From Acanthaster planci (taxonomy: Eukaryota; Echinodermata; Asteroidea; Valvatida; Acanthasteridae): a DNA stretch of 64,000 nt. Of this stretch, positions 13,119-27,299 are shown in pieces. Where the stretch lies: positions 251,496 through 315,495 of the forward strand of contig NW_019091366.1 of assembly GCF_001949145.1 (NCBI RefSeq). The letters run 5' to 3'. Position 1 is the stretch's first letter; each line of letters begins with the position of its first letter. The translations under genes and the position numbers were made by a program. Below the pieces are notes generated by a model that was not told the origin of the DNA, searched no databases, and saw nothing but the letters and a program-made list of their open reading frames with translations.

Positions 13119-13239
13119 ATAGCTTTGTGTAACTGACTTAAGCCAGATGACTGCAGGTATGACCACACGAAAACGAGCTTCTTTTAAGCACAGCTTCTGC
13201 CCTTATAGCGACGTACGTTGTACATGTACCGTACATACA

Positions 13240-13350
13240 TAACACTTTGTGCTTAGTGTTGAGACAAAATTCACAAGCTTACTCTGGTGGGACTTGAACC
13301 CATGACCCCCTGCTTACTAGTGCAGAGTCTTAACCAACTTGACCAAGGAG
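13240..13350 (-). mobile_element. tRNA-derived SINE copy 1
   Basis: Read on the minus strand there is an A box, TGGTCAAGTTGGTTAAG (13345-13329), and a B box, GGGTTCAAGTCCC (13301-13289), with tRNA-like spacing. A body starting AGTAAGCTTGTGAATTTTG follows. The acceptor stem halves do not pair, so it is not a functional tRNA. The sequence from before the B box into the body matches the copy at 44515-44665. Confidence 0.7.
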
Positions 13351-13421
13351 CTTGCTGGGAGGGGGGGGTCAGCTGGCCCCTGCATACTACATTTATTTTC
13401 AGGAGCTCTTGGACAACACTC

Positions 13422-14291
13422 NNNNNNNNNNNNNNNNNNNNNNNNNNNNNNNNNNNNNNNNNNNNNNNNNNNNNNNNNNNNNNNNNNNNNNNNNNNNNNN
13501 NNNNNNNNNNNNNNNNNNNNNNNNNNNNNNNNNNNNNNNNNNNNNNNNNNNNNNNNNNNNNNNNNNNNNNNNNNNNNNNNNNNNNNNNNNNNNNNNNNNN
13601 NNNNNNNNNNNNNNNNNNNNNNNNNNNNNNNNNNNNNNNNNNNNNNNNNNNNNNNNNNNNNNNNNNNNNNNNNNNNNNNNNNNNNNNNNNNNNNNNNNNN
13701 NNNNNNNNNNNNNNNNNNNNNNNNNNNNNNNNNNNNNNNNNNNNNNNNNNNNNNNNNNNNNNNNNNNNNNNNNNNNNNNNNNNNNNNNNNNNNNNNNNNN
13801 NNNNNNNNNNNNNNNNNNNNNNNNNNNNNNNNNNNNNNNNNNNNNNNNNNNNNNNNNNNNNNNNNNNNNNNNNNNNNNNNNNNNNNNNNNNNNNNNNNNN
13901 NNNNNNNNNNNNNNNNNNNNNNNNNNNNNNNNNNNNNNNNNNNNNNNNNNNNNNNNNNNNNNNNNNNNNNNNNNNNNNNNNNNNNNNNNNNNNNNNNNNN
14001 NNNNNNNNNNNNNNNNNNNNNNNNNNNNNNNNNNNNNNNNNNNNNNNNNNNNNNNNNNNNNNNNNNNNNNNNNNNNNNNNNNNNNNNNNNNNNNNNNNNN
14101 NNNNNNNNNNNNNNNNNNNNNNNNNNNNNNNNNNNNNNNNNNNNNNNNNNNNNNNNNNNNNNNNNNNNNNNNNNNNNNNNNNNNNNNNNNNNNNNNNNNN
14201 NNNNNNNNNNNNNNNNNNNNNNNNNNNNNNNNNNNNNNNNNNNNNNNNNNNNNNNNNNNNNNNNNNNNNNNNNNNNNNNNNNNNNNNNNNN
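13422..14291. other. Assembly gap
   Basis: An 870-base run of N. Open frames crossing it are artefacts. A SINE lies on its left and a 26-base minisatellite on its right; the tandem repeat probably caused the gap. Confidence 0.99.
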
Positions 14292-14440
14292 AAGGCTTTA
14301 CCCTCAAGGCTAAGGCCAAGGCTTTGCCCTCAAGGCTAAGGCCAAGGCTTTGCCCTCAAGGCTAAGGCCATGGCTTTTGCCACCAAGCTTTAAGGCTAAA
14401 CTCAAGCCTTAAGGCAGGCAGCCTTAAAGCCAAGGCTCAG
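14292..14440. repeat. 26-base minisatellite beside the gap, decaying into AAGGCTTAAGG repeats
   Basis: Three units built from AAGGCTTTGCCCTC plus AAGGCTAAGGCC follow each other, the first with A for G. They then degrade into shorter AAGGC/GCCTTAAGG pieces up to about 14440. The array probably continues into the gap. Confidence 0.9.
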
Positions 14441-15776
14441 AATCAAGGCACTACATCACTGGCTTTATCGGCCTTATGTATTTGTGGTGGATTAAAACCT
14501 TGAGACAAAGTTCCCTGACTCAGCACACAGTGCCATATTGCTGTCTTGCTCCTAATTTTACACAGCTTTATCTGATGTACATGCAAATCTACTTGTATAT
14601 TTGTTGCACCAGTCTGTCAGTAGAGAGCTCCTAAAAACATCCGTCCAGGAGCATGCAACTTTCATTGTTTCTATTACCTTTGAATAAAAAAAGAACAAAT
14701 TAGAATTCAAGTGCATGCAAGTCTCCAGCTGACTCAGTTTCAAACAAGTTTTCATACTATGGGGGCACGTGAGTATAACATGTCAATACCAACTGACGGC
14801 TACAGGATTACCTTTCTACTTAAAAGCATAAGGATCAGGGCAAGAGGCATAACCTCCTTCTTATTCCAACGAAACAAATTCTAAATCCACTCACAAATCG
14901 AAACATTTAACTGAAACCACAAGTCCAAACTCTGTAAACTGTTTCCACTTCACATGTACATATACCACAGCTCTGCTCGTACTCAGAGACAACTTTGGTC
15001 AACACATTAAATTATTTTACTTTGCAAAACTTCTCCATTTTTGTTTATATCCCCTCAGGAAATATGATACTGTTTTCAATGATGGGTGAATGTACATCTG
15101 TTTGCTCTCCCGTCTGTCCTCCCCCCCACCGCTGGTACCAGCCCAGGGATGGTCAAACAGATGAAAGCACCTGTAACTGCTCTCATTATAATGTACATGT
15201 ACAACGTATCAACAAAACTAGTATGGAGTTACGAGAAAAAAAAAGACGATAAAACATGTGCCAACGTCTTTACAATTAGGCCTGCTGTACTGTGGAGATT
15301 GCATGAGCTTCCCGCAATGATCACAAATTTTGGAACTGACACACGACTGCAGGATACTCCCCTTCCTGGTTGCCTCTCTGATGAGTGTGACACATCGGGG
15401 AACGCACCTCACTTCCAAGGCTTTGCACTATAGCAGAGGACAAGCTGAGATGTCCCATTTTAGACCCTGATTCCGTAAGGTACTAGCAAGGTGAAGCTTT
15501 TGTAGAATGAGCACAACTTTGCAGCCTGACACTCCATGCCGGGTGACAATTAAAGGTACGCGTACAGTTCGTCATTTGTCATCAGTGCACTGTGTTCCTT
15601 GGAGGCAACAAAAGTGATCAAAATCCCAGCCCATCAGGACCAAACCAATTAATTCCCCCGTACATGTATACCATATACACGTACACTCCCAATCCCAAGT
15701 ACATGTATCTTCTGTAGGCTACGTGGGGTGCTCACGCACAAGCACAGCACAAGCTGGAACATGCTGATATATGGTG

Positions 15777-15820
15777 CCTTGTGGAGACCAGACCAATGGG
15801 TTTAGCAGGTCTCCACAAGG
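15777..15820. repeat. Perfect 13-base inverted repeat (hairpin)
   Basis: CCTTGTGGAGACC (15777-15789) and GGTCTCCACAAGG (15808-15820) are exact reverse complements around an 18-base loop. The loop and right arm (CAATGGGTTTAGCAGGT) have a diverged relative at 16125-16141 (CAATGATTTTAGCAGGT), followed there by CCTGTGGAGGCACC. Confidence 0.85.
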
Positions 15821-18800
15821 AGCATCTAAAGGTGTATAGGTCTACACAAGGATTTTACAAAATTGATATCTGGAAATTGTTCAAAAAGGAGAAATTTTAG
15901 CCATGTCTCCACAAGCATACAAATTCGGTATGTGTGGGCAAAACAGTGTCAACATTCATATAGTGTTTTCCAGTGGTGGTGTTTGTATGCAAACTCCTTC
16001 AATGCGTTCAATGGTAAATGAAGCCCTACATGTACACAATGCATCTACCGGGTAACTTCTGACATATTGTTACATGATACATACATGTAAATGTATACCA
16101 CTCACATTGTGGGTCATTGATCCAATGATTTTAGCAGGTTTCAGGGAGCCAACCTGTGGAGGCACCACGTACGTGTACATACCGGGTATATGTACATGTA
16201 CGAAGGTGGGTAATTCCAGAAAGTTTTTTTCATGACCCTATCACATCTGACATGATTTAGTAAGTTCAGAACACATTTTCTTATTTCCAAGAGTGATGAA
16301 TCAATGCAAATTACCTGCCAAACAAATAGTAATAATATGAAATCAATTCCGGTGATATTTCCATGTCAAATAACAACGGTCAGATGCAACAGGGACACCA
16401 AAAGTCACACTTTCGGACCCGTAATTTTTGGAATTACCCAGGAACACAGGGCGAACTACAAAGCTGAGGTACTTCTACCTGTACACGGCCAGTAATACCG
16501 AATACCGCATTATGGCTGACCCTCTCAAATATTCACTTAAATTGTGCTTAACCACTCGGGAGGATACATTCAGCACGTGCACATGCTCCCAACTTGGAAC
16601 GAGTACCGGTATCATCCCCACCAGCTGTGTCGACTGCCTGGCTCCCACCTGCTCAATTTTGTTCCCTTGTTTTATATTAGAATGACAATGGCAGGGATCA
16701 ATGCCAAAAAAAAAAGAATCTACCCACCTCCCCTAATGCAAACGGAAATAAACAAGGGATGACACATGTACGTGCCAACCAGCAAAGTGTAAATTGTGGG
16801 CCAGTGGGAAGTAGCTGCAAGGCAAAAAAGCGCCCTCACTCACGTAGCACAGGGCCAATATTGCCCAATATTGCCCATTGAAGTGTGAGTGCCCTGCTCA
16901 TGTCCACGTAACACCTGCTCAACGGGTGCAATGTCATTCAACAACTCCACATACAATGCACACATACCACTATCAAGTTTGCCTTTTTCCTCTTGCTGTT
17001 TTTAAGAATGGCTTCATAACACCTTGCACGCAGATGACACACTCCCCAAGGCAACAACAGAAAGCCAGTACGACAACCTAGTCATATGCGATCTAGAAAG
17101 CGCGACCCTTTTGAATGAGCATCTGATGCCTGTATGGACCAGGGCTAGAATGCCTTAGTATGAATAACGGTACCTCATTTGGAATGCACAAAATGACATG
17201 GGTTACTGGGGCTCTGCATACATGATATGCAATATCCATGTACATGTACATGTACCGGTATACCAGTATGCACACATCCAGAGCACCCGCCCATTGAGAG
17301 CCAAACACTCTGCGTACATGTACATGTATTATGTGCAACGGCAGGGTCAGGCTGCACAGCACGGCCCTTCCATACGCATACACCTCAACTCAAACTATAA
17401 TTCCCTTTCTCGAAGTGGCCTTCAACTATGAAATTGCCACCTTTTCTGCAGGTACGTTTTTGTTCAAATCCCTCAAAAGTCCAATTATCATTTCCAAAAG
17501 CAACACTCTGGGTAAATGTACCTGTATTTATTAAAAAAAAACCACTGTTTGCAAGCTCATTACTGCCGGCCTCAATAAGTACCAGTAACGGCACGTACCA
17601 CATCCTCTTATACATAGCTTTACATCCGGCCCATGTCTCTTATTGAGTACATGTACTGTACATGTACAAGTGTGTGTACTTCCTGCTTTATGCCCCTTAA
17701 TATCAAGTTGTGAACATACAAACTCATAATTACCTGTAAACACTTTCCTAGAGCTGCACTTTTCAACAAGGGACTAGTGCAATTTTGCATGTAAACATTG
17801 TTTCTCATCAACCTGCTGTTTGTGCATGCAATCTGCTTCAGCTTATAATTGCTGATGTGTGGAGGGTGACTTGGCAAACAAATGTGAAAAAAAAAACAGT
17901 TCAAAAAGGGTTCTGTCGCGGCTCTCAATAGATAGAAAAGCTTCAATGCAAACATTCTCCCCTTTAAAAGGGTAAAAAAAAATAATGGATACAGTACATC
18001 AGTGATACATGTACATGTAACTTATGCTGAATCATCCAAGTGTCACATTCAACCCGGTAGCGCTACATGCAAGGTACTGATTCTTTTCACCGCCTTTTTT
18101 TCCCCAGCAATATAACCATTATGACGATAACAACGTCCTCAAATGGAGCATGACTGAAAAACCTCCCACATTCTGCACATATAACTGCATTTAAACAATA
18201 TGGCTTGGGAAAAAAAATGGCATTTTACGAACTACATGTACTGGCTAAAACGAATCATTTGTTTTGAGTTTTTGCCTTGCCTGATAAAAATGTCTACAGT
18301 TTCAAATTCCTCAAAATCAGTTGCCTATTTAATACTTGCGGCATCACATCAACTTAGGTACATGTACATGTACCTGTACATGATTATCTCATTAAAAAGC
18401 TTGAATTTTTCATACACATGTAGATGATGAGTACAATGGCAAAGCACATGTAAATACCCATTGTTGAACAACCTGCAGTAGAGGCAATAAACAACAGTAC
18501 AGGTTATAAGCCTACATGTACATGCACCGGGTATGTTTACCAGCACACACCGTAGGTACCGTCTAAAGTGACAGTTCCTGGCACATGAGCACAGGTGTGC
18601 TGTTCTGGAAAATCGCTGGTTCCACACAATTATCATCAAAAGCTAAACCACGGACATAAGATAACAGCACCAGTTACGCTGTGTTAAACATTTTTGGAAT
18701 CTTCATGACATTCAGCTCTGGGTTTTGACATCTTACATGTACATGCACACTGCAGCAGAATGAGCTCAGTTTTGCTCAGTTGATGGAAATCAGTTCAGTT

Positions 18801-21800
18801 TTCGATTTCTTTCCAGGAAAACTCGGGTTGAAAAAAAAAACCGATTGATACAAAAAAATGATGTAGCTGATATCCCAACATGTACACTACAGTTACAGTT
18901 AAATGTATTTTTAACAAGTGTAGCATGACAATAATGTTGTGCTTCCGTCCTTTACTACAACCTTAAAAGGAAAGGGTCGTATACTTTTTCCCCTCAAGAA
19001 ATAATTTATGGAGGGGACCCTCGTTTCTCTCCACACCCATTTTTCTCTAACATGAAGAGGCAGGAGCTAGTTCAGTCCCTGGGGTGGGCCAGGCCAGGCA
19101 TGGGTTGCAACACAGTTGTGGGTGTATTCTGCAACCTGGACCACTTGGTGAGCATGGCTGGCGATGATGTTGCCCCAGCCCACTGGGCCAGTGTTGAGTG
19201 CCCATGCTGCACATGCTATTATCATGTAAATCAGGACCCAGGGTCCCCTGCAATGTTTCCCTTGCCATTCACTTCTAGTTGAACCGTTTGGTCTTTGTAC
19301 ACTGCACGCGCTTTGTTTGTGGTGTTTGCCTATGTGTGAACTATAGGTACCCCCAGGAACAGTTCAGTCCAAGGCCGTGTCAGAAAGTAATGGCTGTGAG
19401 TAGAAATAACACATGTACACATGGGAGCCACTAGCTTACAGCTGCAGCCACTATCCATACACATGTGTGTTACTCCTAGCCGCAGCCAGTTTATTTGGAC
19501 ATGGCCTAAGAATAAAAGGTGCCATATACACACAAGGCCCATTAAGGTGCATGAAATTAGGCCCAGAAAGTGGTCCAACAAAATATACAAACCTGATAAA
19601 TTTTGTTCTGACAAACCACGGCTGGTATACAGCATGTACATGCACCAAGGTAACACGAGGACAGCACACAGTTCAAATCTCAAAAGAAAAAAAAAAAACA
19701 GTGGTAAAAATACCAACCGTGCTTTACTTCAGGGACATCTACTTTTATATTTCCTTCAGACGTTTTGCCTGACCATGTCTGCTTTCTTAGTCGGACAAAT
19801 ACCACAAGCGGTTGGTTCATTTTCATGATGTCCAACTGTAATTTCAAGCTCTGCACATGGTAAGTCACCTATGGTACCTAGAGTGGGCATTCCTTTTTTC
19901 ACGTAGTTAAGAAAACTCAAAAGAAACTACTCATTTTTCTTGCCCGTGAATATCCTTTCTTAACTTGGATTTTCGTTGATGGTTCCCTGACAGTTCGTCT
20001 TTCTTTGCTACCGATAACCCTAATCCAAAAGTGCCACTATAAACTGCTTTCCAGAAAGGGGGGTCACGTTGAGTGGATCTGGTTTCGTCCACACAAATTA
20101 AACCCACATGTACACTTTGTGGATTGTGGAACTGATGTTTTGTTTTCTGGTTCAACCAAGGACAGCAAAGGACATGTATGTTGGTAACCAATAATAATAA
20201 TGTCTGCACTAGTACATGTGCCTGTATACATACTGTACGTACTAATACAAATACAAGCCATGTACATGTACACGTACTGCAGTTTTTACTGTACACAGCA
20301 CAAGCAGAAAGCTTTCCTGTACACTGCAGCGCTACATGTAAGTGTATCCACGCCTGGTTGTCTGACCTCCCTCCTTGTACATGAACAGTGACCCTGAGAC
20401 CAATGTATGCGGCTGGCTGGACTGACCCAAATATTCACAGAGGAAATGGCCTTTCTGGTTTCCCTCTCCATCACAAGGCAGCTGAGGTCAACACAATCGA
20501 GTAAATTTAAGAATGATGGCATTAACATACACCTTCCTACCCATCCTGCAGGAAGGCCTCATGATCATGGCCCCAACATTTCAATGTATGTGTACAAATA
20601 CTCTTGCATGTGTACATACTGGTATATTACGCAGGACCAGGAAGAACAAATGAGATAAGGCAGAACAAATCAAATTCCTGTGTCCAAACTCCTGCATGCT
20701 CATCCATCAAGGAGGTACTGACTTCTAGTCCAGGCAGTGGGCCGTATTTACACTAAATTTTCAACAACAAAATTACTGGTATTATACAGTTAGCTAGACT
20801 GTTGTACTTAAAGTCTACATGAGCAGAATTAATATCAGGTATACTGGGACATATACACTTTAGTAGGCATAATCTGAACTTAAAATGACCACACTATAAA
20901 TCTTGAAACTATAGGAAGTCATACAGTCACGCTGGATGTTTCGGGGTTCAAGTCCACGAAAAGCCTGGCCATTACTCTACAAACATTTGCCAAGTTGAGT
21001 GAGCAAGGCCCCACATATTTCCCTCTCAATGTTGCCGACCAAAAACAGTACTTTTTTTTTTCTACAGACCAACCTCTGCCCAGGGTGCTGAGAAGTCATC
21101 TGAGGATTCACAATAAACTTTTCAAGGGGGTCAAACTTTTTTTTGGGGGGGAGGGAGTCAAATAACTCGGAAATTTTTTGAGTAACCTTTTCTGGCTTTT
21201 TTGAGGAGTGAGGCTTCATTTTGGGGCTTTTGACATTCTTTTGGAAAGAAAGGAAATAAAACGGGCCAAATACAAATTGCCTTCCATTAGTTTTCCAAAG
21301 AAAATCTTTTGAATTCCGGGGGGGGGAGGCAAATGGCTCTGCTAGTCCCCCTGAAAACACCCTTCTTCCAGTGTAAACTCTGCACAATTGGGTTGTCCCA
21401 CTGCTGTCCAAGTCCTTTCCATTTTGGCTGATTTGACCGACGACAAACTGTCAAAACTGTGTCCAAATTTACATGCAGATACATGAACATGTATACAAGT
21501 GTATCTATATTTAGATGACTGCCTATACTTAGATCACAGCGGATATGGTCGGTATCCTTTCTGATGTGATTGGTTTTTGTCTCGCTGATTATCCAGCAGC
21601 AATAGAATAATGTATCGTGAGGCACGAATCATCAACTTCCACATCAGTGCACACAGATGATCTTCGACACAACAAGCAGAAGTTGTGACAATTCAGGCGT
21701 GCTCTGTAAGTTTGCTCTCATCGAGTAGTGCAATTTATCCCAGAACTGACAACAGACTGAACTGGGGTCAAATCATTAACACCGTGCTCCAGCAAAACAG

Positions 21801-24800
21801 GCACAGTGCCTTTACCCCTTCCTGTGGGGAACGAGGAGAGGGGAGGGTGGGTAGAAGGGGTCTCCATGAAATATACAGAGCCTCTGTTACTGCAAGAAGT
21901 GTATATTTGGGAAACCAGTTTTTTGTCATTTTTATCTCGTAAAACTGGTCAGCCCCCCCCAAAAAAACCCCAAAGGCAACACTCTCTTTATTGCGCTGAC
22001 CTTATTTTTCGAATTGTAAATTGTGAGGAAATGTGACTTCCTTACTGATAAACCAGCCATGCAAATTTGAATCCACCGTGTGTCATGTGTTAAAACACTC
22101 ACAGTTTCCTGTCATAATTTCCTTCAGAACTCAAAACTCTGTCCTCCTCACAACATCAACCCTACCGGTACAGTTACTGAGCACGATGTCAAAGTTATCT
22201 ACCAAGGTGAATCCAAAAGTTAAAATGTACATGTAACAAAGGTCTCCTTTCTATTATAGGAACAGGGCTACCACATAATATACAGTACCCCTTTACTGAT
22301 TAGCAGCACCTTGGGCACTGCCCACACAAATATACTGGTACACATATCTCCCTTCCTGGTCCCACCACGGAGGAAGGACACCCACCACTGACTACATGCA
22401 ACAAGAGCAAAGATGTCCCAGGCAAGCCTACATGTACGTGTAGTTGGTGTCAATCCATGGATCAGTTACTGAGGTAATCCCATGATGAGTTGGAGTGACC
22501 TAGAGCTGATTAACCCCACAAACGCAAAAATGCAAAAACCTTCTGCCAATCTGAAAATAACGTGAATGAAGGTTGTTTTTTTTTAATTTTCCATCCTATC
22601 CAAAAATGCATAAATTTAATCTGCTCTGATCTACTTGGGTGGGTAAAGCAAGTACAAAAAGTCCATGGAGGCCTTGACAACCACCGACAACAATAACAAC
22701 GACATCTTCTGCTTTGAAAATGTGCAGTGGTGCAGTGTCCCAGCCATTCAAAACCAATCTTGTCACATTATGTTAATAAACCAGTATACAAACATATCAT
22801 CTCCTATGCTAGCAATTTAAAGAAACAAAAAGCAAAATCTCTGCCCAAGCTACGTAAAATAAAACAAAGTGCAGAGTAGTACAATTGAACGATGATCGGG
22901 CTATTTTTTTCTTTTGAAAATCTGAACAAAATCATACATTTTGAATGTTGAATGATTACCATAATTGAATACTACAGACCATGGTGAACATATTATGCAA
23001 GACTTATGAACAATTACATGTGAGCATTCAAGCCAGGCTTACACACCGTACCTAAAACCCTTTCAGCATGCAAACAATACATGCACGTCTATCAGTTTCG
23101 GTTTCAAATTCAAACTCAAAGACCAGAATTTGGCCAACTTGCTTCTCTCTCAGTTTTCATCCAGTCGGATTCCCCGTTGTGACCAGTTCTTTCTACTGCT
23201 GTCCACAGCAGCCTGGCTAAAACTCTATATAGAGACACAAGCTTTGTGAATAGCCCAACTGCAGCAACACTGTTCAGGCAGACAACATGAACAAAACCTG
23301 ACTGGCCAGAAAACCAAGACACGGCAAAAACTGAAACCAATTCGGCCAGAAATACAGAACAGAAATGACCCCCATCCAACATTTGCAATTAGTAGAATGC
23401 CAAATGGAAGAGGGAATTAATTGAATGCGCACTTACCAGTGGAACAGGTCAGCGCCGTATTTTTAATAGCGAAGGGGCAACAGATCTCCCTTGGGATGGG
23501 GAAGCCAAATGCTACACGTGATGATGCATCTATGCATCAGGTCTGACATGCATGTATCTCATCAATGATGATGATGCCGTTCAAACTCTGCATTATATAC
23601 AGTTCTATTGCTGAGCGTCACAAGGGCACAGGATTTGTGCCAATGCACAAGCACTTGCCCATCAAGTTTAGAAACATTTGTCGATGGTGCAGCATGCCTG
23701 CCATTCACCAAGCACGGCAACCAATCACGTGAACCATCCTTTTGAAAAAAATCTACCAGTGCCACTTGGGCTCACTTCACATGCACAGTCCCCAAAAGAC
23801 CAATGGCCAAACAGAAATTGATCATTAAAATTAACATCTGCATATAAGATCTAATACTGCTTGATGACGTGTTAAAGGGTGGTGCAGCACATCTCTCCCT
23901 TGCACGCTCTCGGTTCAAATTTTTAAGAAAGAAATGAGATTTTTCTCTGAACAAGCACATGTGTACAGGTAGGCAGAGTATTTCTAACGCCTGAAGTAAT
24001 TTTGTGAATCATCTCCTATCTCAGTAATTAAGCCGCGTTCGCACTGGACTAAAAATTTTAAAAAAGTTACCACGACTGGTTGTTAACATTCCATCGTGGT
24101 TATTTTTTTCCGTGCTTCCGCACGTGTAGTACAAAGACCCACAGAAAGTCCCTGATTCGCAGTGGCATGTTCTTTCAGAATCTCACGAGGGCACTCTCCA
24201 ATTGACCTCATAATCTGACACCAGATGTGGCCTCAGGAAAGTGCCCGATTGTCGGACATGTCGGACATCCATTTTCACTTCCAACAAGCAAAGCAGTCAT
24301 CATGAAGAGAAAAAACTGACTCAAAAGAAAGCAATCCCAGCAAGAAAGGAAGTGAAAACCAGGACAGAGCCAAGTAGAAGCAAAAACGCACCTGGACTCA
24401 CGAAGAAACGACTGTTCTAATTGTGATTTGGGGCGAAAAACGCCATCAAGAAGGGTTCGAGGGACTCCACTACATTTTGTCAAAAGTCAAGAGAGATTTA
24501 AATCTTTTTACAAACATGAAACAACTGATGGCTGGATATTCTTCCAGAAAGTCAACCATGCCCCCCCCCAAAAAAAAACAGAACAGAAGATACACGTACA
24601 AGCTCATTTGTAACTTTGTATTTTGGTGCCATGAGTGGCGCCAGGATTTTTCCCAGAGAGCAATCCACTTTTTTCAGGGAGAAAAAAATTCCAGGGGCGA
24701 GCACTCATCAGCTACAAAAAGGATTAACAATTAACGGAGAGAGGGGGCAATTTTGAGGTGTGTTTCCCCCCCCCCCAGCACATTTGTGATTTTTATCCCC

Positions 24801-25524
24801 TTTAATTAATCTCTTTTGTTTTTCATTTCTTTCATTTTTTCCTTTTTTGGGGGGGGAGGGCTAAAAGAAAGAAGATCTGCTGCACCGGTATTTACAACCA
24901 CCGCCCTCATGCTAAGTTTAATGTGAATCATCAATAACTTCTCTCAATTCATTACCTTCAAGTTACTGTCCCCACTATTTTTCCCCCTTTTTTTGAGAGC
25001 AAAAGAAGAAAAAAACAACAGAAATTGAACACAAGGAAAGCCATTTTTCCAAAGTTTGATTTGGAAGTCAAAACAGTGCCACTTGCAATATGCGCCCCTT
25101 CGTATATTTGCAACAGGGTGATAGTTAAGACGAATGGGAAACTGGACAAGGGCACACATGTACACGAAAAGATTTTTTCCCATCTTTTCCAAGACATAGT
25201 ATCTGGAAGACGTTTTTTACGAGAAAATATTTTTTTCAGGTATTACCTGTAACTGAGGAGCATCCTACATGTAGGTACCACACATTTTGGGAGCATCAGT
25301 GGTATTCCCAAATTTTTAGGGGGTGAAAAAACGTACATTTCATTTGCAAAGGTTTTAGGCTGGATCTGAATCAGTTCAAGTTACAATAAGTTACATTCTG
25401 GTACAAAAGCCAGAGGCTTGCTAATGCAGCCATGTCACACAGACACACCTGCTAAACTCGGCCCCAGCCAGTTCATCTAGGCCTTCACCCAAACTCCTTT
25501 GGCATTCAGAACATTCATTCAATT

Positions 25525-25690
25525 CATTCGGTAACCTGAAATCTCCCAAATCCTCCACTATGCAGGAGACTGGCGCCACCTTCGTACAACTGTCAAAAGG
25601 CATCAAAGCCCCCCCCCCAAACAGAATCAGCGGCTGGGCTCTCCCCTTCCTTGCCTAGGCAAAATCCTTCCAAACCTCATGGCCCATGTT
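25525..25690. repeat. Diverged relative of the AATCCTCC element
   Basis: The left arm runs AACCTGAAATCTCCC, AAATCCTCCACTATGCAGG, matching the internal hairpin arm of the 12630-13118 element (CCTCCACTTTGCAG). A weaker right arm, GAAGGATCTAGGTTGG, is at about 25693-25708. Confidence 0.45.
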
Positions 25691-27299
25691 TTGAAGGATC
25701 TAGGTTGGAGTTAAAGAGAGGGACACACCGAAATGCCCACATCCAATCCCCACCGGAACTGCCCTGTGATTGAGGGACTGACTTCAAGCAGAACTGTCAC
25801 ATGGATGTGAAGGTCACATCCGAAATGTCAAACATAATGCGACAAAAAAAGGCAGATAAACCACTTATTCCTGCTGTTGTCGTGAGCCATCGGGAGGTCA
25901 CAGTAAAAACAATGGAAAAAGGAAGCACCTCCACAGTATAAAAAACAAAAAAATTTTCTGGAAATCAATCGGGCCTAGGGAACTGGCTATATGAATGACT
26001 CGTGATCTTTGATGTCATCTCCAGTAAACAAATATCGTACTACCAACAAGCCACTCCACAACACAAGTTAAGGCGCACACGGTGTGTAATCAGTGATGTC
26101 ACCCACAGGATAGGGTATATGCAAACATGTGTAGATGTACATATATCGATATCTGTGTGTTTAATCAATTATCCCAACATGGCCAAATTCACAAAAAACT
26201 GCAAAAAGGTACACACCTGCACCTGCCCACATGTGAGGGCACACTTTCAGCTGTTATGGTCCTTAGTACCATTTCTGATGATGATCACACAGTCTGCCTG
26301 TCCTGCATTTCTGACTTCGAATGCCATCACTTAAAAGGCAGGATGCAATGATTACCAGGATACAAAAATAGCATCATATGGATTAAACGGAGAATGGGAA
26401 ACAAAGAATCAATTTGGCCATTCAATTAAACATCAAGCCCAAAAGTACCTGTACATGTGTGTTTACCTTGTTATCAAATTATCAAAAGCAGTTTGCTTTT
26501 AGCAAACACAAAGTTTATATTATTTATTAAGCCTTAACTTCCAGACTTTAAAACCAACGGAGCTCAAAACAAATTGATAAACTTCAAAGTAGAAAGGCAT
26601 GTTGGACATAAAAGTTTTTAAGAAACCTCTTTGCAATCCAGCTAAAACTTAACAAGCCGTACTTAAAAGTGCATACATGTACCTCCTTATGTCGGTAAGG
26701 CAGAGAGACAGGGAGAGACAAGTGCCTCAGTAACTGCATACAGAATTAATGCTGATCCCTTCCTTTTGAAATTAAGGTTGGCACGGCCAGGTCTCCTCAG
26801 CGAGCCCCAAGCTGAACCAAGAGAGGGTGCAATTTTCCTAGCAATGGAGGAGCCTCTGGTCAGAGCTGCACTTCACTGGTTCACAAAGAACTATGAAGTG
26901 CTTGCATTGCGGTGTCGCTTCACTACTGACAAAATGAACACTCCCGACCAGCATGGCTCGATTTAACCAATGAGGGTGTGGGGTGCTTCTGCTCAAGACA
27001 AATAAGCCTGTTCAGCATTCCAACAGCGCACTCTCAACTTGAAGGGTTGGGGTTGCCAGGTGCATCAAATCATGTAAACTGAGTACACTTGAGCCAGAAT
27101 GACATCAGGTACTTTATTCTCAGATGAGCTGGTGCTTTAATTCCCAAAACTTTCTCATTCTCCTCCTCAATAAGCTTCTATCAATCTCTTTCATGGGACG
27201 CCATTCTTCACTAGAAAGTTAGGGTTGCATAGTCAACGTCATCGGATGTACGTGCATGTCAGATTGCCGACAAGCTGTTTGCTGTAAAGGTGTTGGGAT

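Larger units (their letters stand above)
14441..27299. other. Long gene-free stretch; ACATGT-rich, no recognisable coding exon
   Basis: I find no protein I recognise in any frame over nearly 13 kb. There are dense ACATGT/ACCGGT clusters (15180-15720, 17230-17340, 17640-17670, 18355-18380, 20260-20285), an inverted repeat at 15777-15820, and C-run/A-run junctions at 21951, 24560 and 25611. Near 20940-20985 there is a lone B-box-like GGGGTTCAAGTCCACG. At 24031 GCCGCGTTCGCACTGG looks like a solo end of a small DNA element. The frame at 19052-19282 is open on both strands but matches nothing known to me. Unrecognised short exons could be hidden here. Confidence 0.45.

Noticed and set aside
13285..13350. 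Possible functional tRNA gene on the minus strand
   Set aside because: A and B boxes are present, but the acceptor stem does not pair and the anticodon loop is eight bases, so it is a SINE head.
13287..14365. Open frames of 306-350 codons across 13.3-14.4 kb
   Set aside because: Nearly all residues come from the N gap. The real flanks are SINE and minisatellite sequence.
24031..24140. GCCGCGTTCGCACTGG as a MITE end
   Set aside because: No matching inverted end was found within the next few hundred bases, so the element cannot be delimited.
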